A stretch of 12,313 bases of DNA from JBKJZO01 sp046715235 (GTDB lineage Bacteria; Actinomycetota; Actinomycetes; BP-191), in NCBI GenBank assembly GCA_046715235.1, contig JBKJZO010000101.1, positions 1 to 12,313 on the forward strand, read 5' to 3'. The notes beneath the pieces are model-generated. The model saw only the letters and a list, made by a program, of their open reading frames with translations, searched no databases and was not told where the DNA came from. The translations under genes were made by a program, and so were the position numbers. Below, piece after piece: positions 1 to 6,545 of this stretch (its first letter is position 1; each line of letters starts with the position of its first letter).

Positions 1-199
1 GGGCCCCCCCCGCCCGCCCCACGACGGTGTGGTCCGACCCGACCCGCAACCGCTCGTCGGCCCGCGCTACGACTGCCGCTGCGGGCGCGACGAGTGAGGG
101 ATCGAATCGCGACTCCGCGATGCGCACGACCGTCGCCAGTGCGGCGAGCCGCTCCGCGAGGTCAGGACCGCTCGTACGCCGACCGAGCCGGCTGCTCAT
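1..199 (-). CDS. Partial dynamin-like/YfjP-type GTPase, N-terminus only
   Basis: This is the start of a gene whose 3' part lies outside the window. The ATG (199-197) overlaps the TGA of the upstream GTPase gene as ATGA, so the two are translationally coupled. About 66 codons are present: an N-terminal helix with LAERLAALATVVRIAESRF, then SDHTVVGRAGG running into the window edge. In actinobacterial pairs of this kind the second member reads HTVVALAGATGSGKS at this point, so the edge falls on the P-loop. The family is thought to act at the membrane in envelope or cell-division processes, but its role is poorly defined. The last bases (1-20) are a C/G homopolymer-rich run and may be low-quality contig end, which would explain imperfect agreement with the P-loop. 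The call rests on context plus this short match. Confidence 0.7.
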   Translation of the reverse strand, partial: MSSRLGRRTSGPDLAERLAALATVVRIAESRFDPSLVAPAAAVVARADERLRVGSDHTVVGRAGGA

Positions 200-1920
200 C
201 GGCGAGCCAGGGCGGGGGTGTGTCCGCGGGCATCTGCGAGCTGCCCGAGTGCCGCCTGCAGCCCTGCGGCGGCATCGGCTGCAGGCGCCGCCGACTGCAC
301 CAGTGCATCCAAGCGCGCGCGTTCGGCTTCGAGCACGTGCTCCATGCGCGTGAGCAGGTCAGTGCGCGCCTCTAGAGCGAGCGCGCGTACCGCCTGGTCT
401 CCGAACACCGCCTCCAGCAGCTTCTGCCCGAGCGCCGACGTACCGCCCGCGACCGCCACCTCGCCTCCGGTGAGTCCGCCGGTATGAGCGAAGACCGTGA
501 CCATGACCGCCAGTCCCGCCGCGTTGACGCTGTAAGACAGGAACCGCGCGGCGGTTCGTTTCGACGCACCCTGCTCCGCGACGAGCTCGAGGACATGGCC
601 TTGCCAGCCGCGCACTTCCCGCTCGACGGCCGATGGCAGTGACGTTGAAGCGCGGGCGATATCGGGTCCGGTCTGGCGGAGGAGCTCGCGGCCCGCGGTG
701 GTCGACATCCAGCTGTCGTACGCGCGGTCGGCGGCGCGATCAGCCGACGCGCGCACCAGCGCTTCGACGCTCGACTCGACCGCCGCCTTGAGTTCTGTCC
801 CCGCGGCTGGCCGCCCGGTGAGAGCGGCGCGAAGGCGATCACGCAGAACGCCGATGCGACTCTCGAGCGAGCGCATGAACTCGCCCGTGCCGACGAAGTC
901 CTGCCATCGGGCGAGCACTTCGCCGCGCAGCAGCGAGCCGCTGGAGATGCCGTCGTCGATCTCGTCCAGCGCCCGCTCGTACGACGACTGCGCGGCGGCG
1001 AACAGGTCGGCAGCGCTCTGGCGCTGCGCGTCGGCATGCGCCGCGACCGACGAAACCCTCGGTTGCAGGCTGTCGAGAGCCCCAACAAGCGTCGCCCGTA
1101 CGACGGACTCCCGCGACTGCGCGTCGGCGCCGAGCGCGTCGAGCCACCGGCGTACCGGCGCAATTGCGGCGGACGGCAGCAGATCTGCTTCGCCGAGAGG
1201 TGACTCCTGGATCGTGAACAGCTGCGCGTCGCCCAAACCGTTGTCACGCAGCATCTTCGACAGGTGCGCGCCGACCTCGGGGCCGGCGCCGGGCGGCACG
1301 CGGTTGAGAACCAGCGCGACTGCGGTGCCGCGCGCCTTGGCCGCGTGCAGCAACTCCCAGGGCACCGCGTCGGCGTACCGCGAGGCAGTTGTCACGAACA
1401 GCCAGAGGTCGGCCGCCGCGAGCAGCTGCCGCGACAGTTCGCGGTTCTCCGTCACGACGCTGTCGATGTCGGGCGCGTCGAGGATCGCCAGTCCTGGCGG
1501 CACATTCTCATCGGTGACCACGTGCAGCGCGCGCGCACCCGTGACTTCGCCCGTCGTACGCGCAAGTCCGGGCAGCACGCGATCGCCGTCGAACCACGAC
1601 CGGTCGCGCGGATGCGCAACGAGCACCGGTGATCGGGTCGTGGGTCGGATGACTCCGGTCGCGCTGACCGGGGAACCCACGAGCGAGTTGACGATCGTTG
1701 ACTTGCCCGCGCCGGTCGACCCGCCGACCACCATCAGCAAAGGCGCGTCGAGTTGGCGCAGTCGCGGCAACAGGTAGTCGTCGATCTGGTCGACGAGGTC
1801 CCGCTGTGTACGCCGGGCCTGCTCGGCGCCGTCGGTCGACAGACCGAAGCCGACGCCGCTGACGGCAGCGCGCAACGCCGTCAGCGCAGCAACGAGCGAG
1901 TGGCTCGGCGTTCTCTCCAC
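196..1920 (-). CDS. Dynamin-like P-loop GTPase, 574 aa
   Basis: This is an intact large GTPase. The Walker A/G1 motif GGSTGAGKST is at residues 66-75, a G2-like threonine pair at 94-95 (RPTTRSPV), and G3 as LAILDAPDID at 145-153. The G4 position reads LVLNRVP (204-209) instead of the canonical NKxD, which is common in this family. The middle (270-450) is alanine-rich and probably helical. A hydrophobic stretch at about 459-493 likely forms a membrane hairpin, and a charged helix follows (515-545). The start is GTG with no clear Shine-Dalgarno; no better in-frame start was seen. Its stop overlaps the start of a second GTPase (ATGA), and such tandem pairs are typical of actinobacteria. Role is inferred: a membrane-associated, dynamin-like GTPase pair. 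Substrate and process are not determinable from sequence. Confidence 0.88.
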   Translation of the reverse strand: MERTPSHSLVAALTALRAAVSGVGFGLSTDGAEQARRTQRDLVDQIDDYLLPRLRQLDAPLLMVVGGSTGAGKSTIVNSLVGSPVSATGVIRPTTRSPVLVAHPRDRSWFDGDRVLPGLARTTGEVTGARALHVVTDENVPPGLAILDAPDIDSVVTENRELSRQLLAAADLWLFVTTASRYADAVPWELLHAAKARGTAVALVLNRVPPGAGPEVGAHLSKMLRDNGLGDAQLFTIQESPLGEADLLPSAAIAPVRRWLDALGADAQSRESVVRATLVGALDSLQPRVSSVAAHADAQRQSAADLFAAAQSSYERALDEIDDGISSGSLLRGEVLARWQDFVGTGEFMRSLESRIGVLRDRLRAALTGRPAAGTELKAAVESSVEALVRASADRAADRAYDSWMSTTAGRELLRQTGPDIARASTSLPSAVEREVRGWQGHVLELVAEQGASKRTAARFLSYSVNAAGLAVMVTVFAHTGGLTGGEVAVAGGTSALGQKLLEAVFGDQAVRALALEARTDLLTRMEHVLEAERARLDALVQSAAPAADAAAGLQAALGQLADARGHTPALARR

Positions 1921-2017
1921 GCTGTGTGGTTACCGCCCGGCGTCCCGTCTCAACCGGAACGGACGGCTTTCCCCTCCTGTGCGGTTGGGCGCGGGTCACC
2001 GTGGACAGGGTTGAACC

Positions 2018-2449
2018 GTGAATCCGATCGTCAAGGCCTTGTTCCGGACGGCGAGCTGGCTACACGTGCGGCGCTTTCGCGCGTCCAAGGGCCGCAAGGG
2101 CGGCCGCATCGCGGGCATGCCTGTGCTGCTCGTAACTTCTCCCGGCCGTCGAAGCGGGACTCCGCACACGACGCCCCTTGTATACCTGAAGGACGGCGAC
2201 AGCTGGGTCGTCACCGGATCTGCCGGCGGCAGCCACACGGAGCCCCAGTGGTTCCGCAACCTGCGGGCAACCGACCGGGCGACGGTCGAGGTGGGCGAGA
2301 CGCGGACGGCCGTCTCAGTCCGCATCCCCGACGCGGACCAGCGCGACGAGCTCTGGCAGCGGCTCGTCGCCGTCGCACCCTATTTCGCGGGCTACCAGAA
2401 GAGGTGCGACCGCGTGATCCCGATGGCTGTGCTCACCCCGCAAGGGTGA
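2018..2449 (+). CDS. Deazaflavin (F420)-dependent nitroreductase family protein, Ddn-like
   Basis: This 143-aa protein has the usual length and motifs of the Ddn/F420-dependent oxidoreductase family. The split-barrel core begins at LLVTSPGRRSGTPHTTPLVY (37-56). The family signature GGSHTEPQWFRNLRA follows at 70-84, and the C-terminal YFAGYQKRCDRVIPMAVL at 122-139. Members bind reduced F420 and reduce nitro compounds, quinones or other electrophiles; the substrate here is unknown. The start is GTG with only a weak purine-rich stretch (acaggg) upstream. The gene is divergent from the GTPase operon, with a 97-bp shared upstream region (1921-2017), and ends just before a hairpin plus T-run. It appears intact and compositionally like its GTPase neighbours. 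F420 is characteristic of actinobacteria, which supports the host assignment. Confidence 0.88.
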   Translation: MNPIVKALFRTASWLHVRRFRASKGRKGGRIAGMPVLLVTSPGRRSGTPHTTPLVYLKDGDSWVVTGSAGGSHTEPQWFRNLRATDRATVEVGETRTAVSVRIPDADQRDELWQRLVAVAPYFAGYQKRCDRVIPMAVLTPQG

Positions 2450-2466
2450 TTCACCGTGTTTGCCTA

Positions 2467-2498
2467 CGGCGCGCGCGGTGAGCCGGCCGCGCCGTTTT
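2467..2498 (+). terminator. Rho-independent-type terminator after the Ddn-like gene
   Basis: CGGCGCG (2467-2473) pairs perfectly with CGCGCCG (2488-2494). Inside is a small second stem, CGG/CCG around TGAG, and TTTT follows at once (2495-2498). It lies 18 bp after the stop of the plus-strand gene and is oriented to stop that transcript. Confidence 0.7.
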
Positions 2499-2583
2499 CT
2501 GTCGCGTAGACAGGACACGCCGAACCGGTGGGCGACGGTGCGTCGGCGAAGGGGTCGCGACCGTTGAGCAGGATTGCTGGGCG

Positions 2584-3816
2584 TCAATCTTCGGCCTCCA
2601 GGAGGTCGAGCTGGTCCCCGAGCCCGACCGACCTACCAGCCGCTACCGTTGCGTCAGACTCCCGTTCGACCGGCGGGAGGGGGCGACGGAAGTGTTTTCC
2701 CAACGTCTCAGTCTGAGCCTGGTAGTTCGATCCGATGTCTTGCCCATATAGCACCGAGGGCGCCTCCAACATCCGCTCGAACGTCAACTTGCACACGCGC
2801 TGCTGGTCCTCAACCATGAAGGGCACGTCGTGAGCCCGCACCTCAAGCGCTGCGGTGGAGCCCTTCAACAATCCGTCCGGGTCGTAGCCAAACCCGGGGT
2901 CAAAGAAGCCGGCGTAGTGCGTTCGCAACTCGCCGCTCGTTGGGTCGTAGGCGGTCATTTCTGCGGCAAGCGTCGGCGGCACGGAGACCGCTTCGTGAGA
3001 CATCAGTAAGTAGAACTTTCGCGGGCTCAAGATGATCCGATCGCCGTCCTCGCGTCGAACCGACTCCCAATACGGCTCCGGATCCGCAAGCCCGGTCTTC
3101 GTCATGTCCAGCAGTGGAGCGCTCTCACGAGCTCGGTAGCCAACGCGGCCCGTCTGGTCCCCGCGCAAGTTCAGCCCCAGGAACAAGCCGTTCGCCAACG
3201 CCAGTTCACTCGCGGGCAGCGGGCGGCCGTGCACAAACAGGATGGGATCTGCCTCGTGGTACTTCCGCACCTCCGGATCGGTGAGCTCCGATCGACCCAC
3301 CGCTAGCCTCAGCTGGTTAAGCGATAGATCCTCGCGAACCCGTACCGGAAACGACAGTGGCACGACCTCCAGGTAGAGAGCACCCCGGTAGCCAGCCGCG
3401 ATCTCATCGAACCTCGAGCTGTTGTCAGTGATGACCCGCGTGAACACATCCGCGCGGCCAGTGGAGCTCTTTGGGTTTGCCTTGCCGCGGACGTTAGGAG
3501 GCAGAGCAAGCTGCTCTTTCAGCGGGATGAGGTACGGCCGGTTGGTCTCCAAGACCGCGCCTTCTCGGTGCAGGTCGATCTCGTCGATGACGAAGTCCTT
3601 GACCCGCCGTTCCACCGTGTCGTTCGCCGGCAGGAAGCTGCACTGGATCCGAAAGGCGGTCTCGCCTAGCCGCAGATCTAAGCTCGCCGGCTGAACATTC
3701 TCACGTGGGATGCGGAACCCGCCGGCATGAATGACCCCATCCGCGATCGCTGCCTCTAGGTACTGGTTCGGCAGCACGCCCTCTCGATCATCCGGGAGTT
3801 CAAGCAACTCGGTCAC
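2584..3816 (-). CDS. Long-form 2'-deoxycytidine 5'-triphosphate deaminase (DCD/dUTPase superfamily), 410 aa
   Basis: Two dUTPase-fold repeats sit in one chain. Repeat 1 has QPASLDLRLG (42-51), then KSSTGRADVF (116-125), matching the RSSxxR nucleotide-binding motif, and ALYLEVVPLSFPV (146-158), carrying the glutamate at the position of the catalytic Glu of short Dcd enzymes. Repeat 2 has HYAGFFDPGFGYD (300-312), ALEVRAHDVPF (323-333) and a C-terminal GSNYQAQTETLGKHF (362-376). This long architecture is known mainly from proteobacterial 2'-deoxycytidine 5'-triphosphate deaminases, which make dUTP from dCTP; the usual actinobacterial enzyme is about 190 aa. The start is GTG (3816). The gene stands alone and is convergent with the Ddn-like gene. 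GC in sampled lines is about 55-58%, against about 70% or more in the GTPase gene, suggesting transfer. Alternative: a non-housekeeping nucleotide-pool enzyme from a mobile element. Confidence 0.85.
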   Translation of the reverse strand: MTELLELPDDREGVLPNQYLEAAIADGVIHAGGFRIPRENVQPASLDLRLGETAFRIQCSFLPANDTVERRVKDFVIDEIDLHREGAVLETNRPYLIPLKEQLALPPNVRGKANPKSSTGRADVFTRVITDNSSRFDEIAAGYRGALYLEVVPLSFPVRVREDLSLNQLRLAVGRSELTDPEVRKYHEADPILFVHGRPLPASELALANGLFLGLNLRGDQTGRVGYRARESAPLLDMTKTGLADPEPYWESVRREDGDRIILSPRKFYLLMSHEAVSVPPTLAAEMTAYDPTSGELRTHYAGFFDPGFGYDPDGLLKGSTAALEVRAHDVPFMVEDQQRVCKLTFERMLEAPSVLYGQDIGSNYQAQTETLGKHFRRPLPPVERESDATVAAGRSVGLGDQLDLLEAED

Positions 3817-3843
3817 ACGGCGATCCGCTGGGCATACGTCATC

Positions 3844-4174
3844 CTAAAGGTCGCTCGCTCTGCCAGGACGGCCCAGTTGTCGACATCGAGGGCCCGAAGA
3901 CGCGCAGAGCATGACGACGCCGGCCATCACGGCTGCCGTCGCCGCGGCGCGATCGTCCCACACCCAGCCGAGCCCCAGCCCCGCTGCGCGGAGCACCGCC
4001 ATGATCGACCCGAGGACCGTGAACATGGGGGTGTGGAACGCCGCTGCGAAGGGCAGGAAGTGCAACCCGACGGCTATGACAATGAGGGCCGGGCGGAGTC
4101 CGTCCCTCCCGGCGTCGTCAAGCAGCGCGGTGCCGAACGGATCAGGACGAGCATGCCGACGACGCCGTGAATAG
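3844..4174 (-). pseudogene. Remnant of a small integral membrane protein gene
   Basis: The minus frame ending in TAG at 3844 encodes a clear membrane-type segment: PALIVIAVGLHFLPFAAAF, then TPMFTVLGSIMAVLRAAGLG, then a third hydrophobic stretch with TAAVMAGVVMLCASS. The HFLPFA...F pattern resembles small actinobacterial four-helix membrane proteins. No ATG or GTG precedes the hydrophobic part in frame. A different frame just upstream (about 4130-4170) also looks hydrophobic (HGVVGMLVLI), so a frameshift near 4100-4130 is likely and the N-terminus is lost or displaced. It lies between the dCTP deaminase gene and the start of the methyltransferase. A longer open frame continues antisense through the methyltransferase, but that part has no protein character. 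Confidence 0.5.
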
Positions 4175-4218
4175 ACCGAAGGCCTGCGGAGGGCCGGCAG
4201 CGATGGAAAGATGCGTCG

Positions 4219-4848
4219 GTGGTGACGGGAGCCGAGCGCTGGAACCACAACATCTACTACCACCGCGTGATCTTCAGGGCGTTGCCCACCGGCGCGCAGC
4301 GGGTCCTCGACGTCGGCTGCGGCGAGGGCACGCTCGCCCGTAAGCTGCGAAAGGTCGTGCCACGGGTCACCGCCATCGACCTCGACCCGGCCAGCGTCGA
4401 GCTCGCGCGACAGCATGACGGCGCGGAAGACATCGACTACGTGCACGGCGACTTCCTGACCCACCCGCTCGAGCCCGCGTCGTACGACGCCGTCGTGTCG
4501 GTCGCGGCGCTTCATCACATGGAGGCCGCAGCGGCGCTCGGCCGCATGCGCGAACTCTTGCGACCGTCCGGGACGCTGGTCGTCGTCGGCTGCGCGCGAA
4601 GGCAGCTTCCCCGCGACCTCCCGGTCGAACTGGCTGGCGCTGTCGCAACCCGCTTGCACAAGCTGACAAGGACTTACTGGGAGCACCCGTCGCCCACGGT
4701 GTGGCCGCCTCCCCAGACCTATTCCGAAGCGCGCCTGCTGGCGGCCCAGGTCTTGCCCGGTGTCCGATACCGCCGTCACGTCCTGTGGCGCTACTCGCTC
4801 ACCTGGACAAACGCCGCAGCTGCCACCAACGATCGCGGCCGCCGCTGA
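4219..4848 (+). CDS. Class I SAM-dependent methyltransferase, 209 aa
   Basis: The Rossmann-fold methyltransferase motifs are in order. Motif I is VLDVGCGEG (29-37), the acidic post-I loop AIDLDPASVELA is at 52-63, GDFL (77-80) supplies the adenine-contacting aspartate, and AALHHM (96-101) with RMRELLRPSGTLVVVG (109-124) covers motifs II/III. The N-terminal RWNHNIYYHRVIF (8-19) is typical of a group of uncharacterised small actinobacterial methyltransferases. The acceptor substrate is unknown. Two adjacent GTG codons (4219 and 4222) can both start translation; the second is equally plausible. The ATG at 4211 is out of frame. The gene is intact and monocistronic as seen, with an inactivated membrane protein gene behind it and a repeat-rich non-coding stretch ahead. 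Confidence 0.87.
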   Translation: MVTGAERWNHNIYYHRVIFRALPTGAQRVLDVGCGEGTLARKLRKVVPRVTAIDLDPASVELARQHDGAEDIDYVHGDFLTHPLEPASYDAVVSVAALHHMEAAAALGRMRELLRPSGTLVVVGCARRQLPRDLPVELAGAVATRLHKLTRTYWEHPSPTVWPPPQTYSEARLLAAQVLPGVRYRRHVLWRYSLTWTNAAAATNDRGRR

Positions 4849-5030
4849 TCCAGGCAAGCGGAGTGGGTCGCCAATCGGATGGCAGGCTCGATGTGCCCGG
4901 AAAGCCGGCGACAAGCGACCCCGAACCACCACCCCGGACGCGCGGCCCTGACCGGCTGCTGCTGACGCCACGCGGCCGGTCGAGCCGGCCAGCAGACCCG
5001 CTCGCAACCCCACAGATGCCGGGCAAGGAG

Positions 5031-5054
5031 AAGGGTCGCCACCGGCGACCCCTT
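5031..5054. terminator. Hairpin, possible terminator
   Basis: GGGTCGCC (5033-5040) and GGCGACCC (5044-5051) form a perfect 8-bp stem with a 3-nt loop (ACC). On the minus strand it is followed by the pyrimidine run TTCTCCTT. There is no clean T-tract on the plus strand. It could end transcripts arriving from either side. Confidence 0.45.
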
Positions 5055-5059
5055 GCAAC

Positions 5060-5100
5060 GGGTTGTGTGAACCCGACCCACTTGGTTGGGTGAACAACCC
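5060..5100. repeat. Extended inverted repeat with GGGTTGT arms
   Basis: GGGTTGT (5060-5066) pairs with ACAACCC (5094-5100). Within it ACCCA (5076-5080) pairs with TGGGT (5087-5091) around CTTGGT. The same GGGTTGT arm recurs in both copies of the 92-bp element (5118 and 9274), so this hairpin belongs to the same repeat family or operator-like set. Confidence 0.55.
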
Positions 5101-5111
5101 TGTTCCGTGGT

Positions 5112-5203
5112 GGTGGTGGGTTGTTCAGGTAACACCCTGACCTGCGGCTTCAGCAGCGCGATCAGGACTCCCGGCACAGGCTAAGGGCTCGTTTCGGCAC
5201 ACC
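5112..5203 (+). repeat. Structured 92-bp repeat, copy A
   Basis: This copy aligns end to end, without a net gap, to 9268-9359 in the same orientation. By hand count about 66 of 92 positions agree, with identical blocks GGTGGTGGGTTGTTCA, ACCTGCGGC and AGGGCTC. Possible stems in this copy are GGGT-GTT/AAC-ACCC with a one-base bulge (5118-5137), CCTG (5136-5139) with CAGG (5163-5166), an inner GCG-CT/AG-CGC hairpin (5144-5159), and a weak 3' hairpin (5187-5198). The first two stems share two bases and compete. Function is unknown. Confidence 0.65.
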
Positions 5204-5215
5204 TCAGGAGCACTG

Positions 5216-5473
5216 CTATCCGGTTGGCGAAATCACCGCGGCGATGAACGTGCCTGGATCAGTGGTGGTGGGCAGGTCGCTCACCTGTCCGTCGCCCAGC
5301 TCGATGACTCGCCATGCCCCGTCGGCGCCCTTGTACTCGCCGCGCCGGACGCGACTTCCCGACCGTGGTCGCGTCGCGCACCTGGGACGGGGCCCGGGCG
5401 GACGACCGGTCGGCATCGAGCACCTGTGCTTCACCGAGGTCCTGGAGCGGGACAGTCTGACCCCGTTGAGTCG
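5216..5473 (-). pseudogene. C-terminal fragment of an unidentified protein
   Basis: The minus frame ending in TAG at 5216 has protein-like composition: GEYKGADGAWRVIELGDGQV, then SDLPTTTDPGTFIAAVISPTG. Upstream, in another frame, TTQRGQTVPLQDLGEAQVL and DADRSSARAPSQVRDATTVG look like the preceding part, so a frameshift near 5345 is probable. No start or domain is recognisable, and I cannot name the family. It follows the LuxR-type fragment by only a few bases. The codons after the LuxR stop (5474) are open in this frame, so the two may have been neighbours in an operon that has since decayed. Confidence 0.4.
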
Positions 5474-5886
5474 TCAGTTGTTGTGGCCGTTCGAGTCGAC
5501 AGTTGCGGCCCGCCCCAACCCCGCCTCGCGCGCGATCATCGCGGCCTGGGTGCGGTCGGTGACCTGGAGCTTGGTGAGGATGTTGGAGACGTGGTTGCTG
5601 ATCGTCTTCGGCGTCACGTCGAGTCGTCGAGCGATGACGACGGTCGGCGTCGCCGCGGCCAGCAGGTCGAGGATCTCGAGCTCTCGCGCAGTGAGGTCCG
5701 GGAAGGTAATCGGGGTTGGCTCGGCCGGGGGAGAGGTCAGCTGGTGCAGCACCCGTAACGGCGATGCCCGGACCGAAGATCACCTCGCCCGCCGCGATGG
5801 CCCGGACCGCAGCGCGGTCTCCTCCTGCTCGGCGCCCTTGAGCAGGTAGCCATACGCGCCGGCCCGCTGCGGTACGCCGTCGTAGC
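5474..5886 (-). pseudogene. LuxR/NarL-type response regulator, C-terminal remnant with frameshifts
   Basis: The DNA-binding domain is complete and in frame from 5752 to 5474: LTARELEILDLLAAATPTVV, then ARRLDVTPKTISNHVSNILT, then KLQVTDRTQAAMIAREAG. This is a standard LuxR-type helix-turn-helix. The end of a receiver domain lies upstream in two other frames, as AGAYGYLLKGAEQEETAL (about 5818-5880) and IAAGEVIFGPGIA. Restoring the usual order needs one frameshift near 5815 and another near 5758. The phosphoacceptor part of the receiver is missing entirely, because the sequence upstream of AGAYGYLLKG switches to a protease N-terminus. The regulator is therefore non-functional as written. A short HTH-only protein from an internal start near 5752 cannot be excluded. 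Confidence 0.75.
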
Positions 5887-6202
5887 GTCCGGCGGCGTCG
5901 CCCGCTGCTCGGCCTGAGCCTGCTCGAGGCCGCGCTGAACCGCCTTGTCGACGTCCGCCGAGGTCAGTGGTGGTGCGCCCCCATCGCGCAGCCGCCACAA
6001 CGTCAGCGTGACCAGGGCGACCAGGGCGACCAGCACGGCTGCGACAACGAGCCACCTGCGGCGCGATCGCCAGCGGCGCGGCGAAGGCCGGTCGGTGCGG
6101 TCCGCCGCTGGCGGCGTCCGACCGCCGTTGTGGGCGCAACCGGTGGCATCCCCGAAATCTACCTTCGCATGTCGCCCGGTGACCGTCCGGGCCGGTATTC
6201 AC
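5869..6202 (-). pseudogene. N-terminal remnant of a membrane-anchored trypsin-like (S1C/HtrA-type) protease
   Basis: A charged, proline-rich N-terminus (TDRPSPRRWRSRRRW) precedes a transmembrane anchor, LVVAAVLVALVALVTLTLW. An extracytoplasmic linker follows, LTSADVDKAVQRGLEQAQAE, ending at PPDATTAYR (about 5869). This linker is the kind found just before the catalytic domain of actinobacterial S1C proteases, where ILPSLV would follow; instead the sequence becomes the response regulator. The whole protease domain is gone. The likely start is GTG at 6202, overlapping an upstream TGA as GTGA and giving VNTGPDGHRAT. A one-base frameshift near 6170 then links it to VDFGDATG and the rest. This start is inferred from the fit of the two frames, not certain. 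Confidence 0.6.
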
Positions 6203-6545
6203 AGCGAACTCCAAGGTTGGCCAAAGGCGCCGGCATCGTCGGTGCTGGCGAACTACGCCATCTCCAGGTCCAGCTCCGCCCTGGATCACCGGGAAGTTCA
6301 TGCGTCGAAGTTCAGGCGTCGCGAAACCGAAGAGCCAACGAACCGCGTACGAGGCCCGCCACGTGAGTCGCGTCCTGAGCAAGCTCGGGCTGCGCGCGAC
6401 CGGACGCAGGCTGTGGTCACGGCGTAAGAATCGGGACTCGTCGTGCCGCGCAAGCCGGAGCGGTAGTCTGATCGTGGTCGCCGGTAGCGTCGAGTCAAGG
6501 CTCTTCTGGTTCGCCCTCTGCGGCGAGAGGCAGCGCCGGCGACCC
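6199..6545 (-). other. Gene-poor stretch, possible C-terminal remnant at its end
   Basis: No intact gene is supported here. At 6199-6252 the minus strand reads FASTDDAGAFGQPWSSL followed by TGA, preceded by an in-frame TAG and ELDLEMA. This looks like the damaged C-terminus of the gene that once lay upstream of the protease, with a GTGA overlap. The rest (about 6290-6545) shows arginine-rich open frames without protein character. A small CCTCT/AGAGG hairpin lies at 6515-6530, downstream of the hydrolase stop, with no T-run. Confidence 0.35.

Larger units (their letters stand above)
4849..5111. other. Non-coding stretch with strong hairpins
   Basis: I see no convincing gene in either orientation. 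The open frames here lack protein character. The stretch holds two notable hairpins (5031-5054 and 5060-5100) and leads directly into the 92-bp repeat copy A. Confidence 0.5.

Noticed and set aside
698..1777. A 359-codon plus-strand open frame
   Set aside because: It is antisense to the GTPase gene, rich in Ser/Arg/Thr as expected of a shadow frame in high-GC DNA, and shows no domain.
3844..5097. A 417-codon minus-strand open frame
   Set aside because: Only its last third (below about 4174) looks like protein. The remainder is antisense to the well-supported methyltransferase and has no family character.
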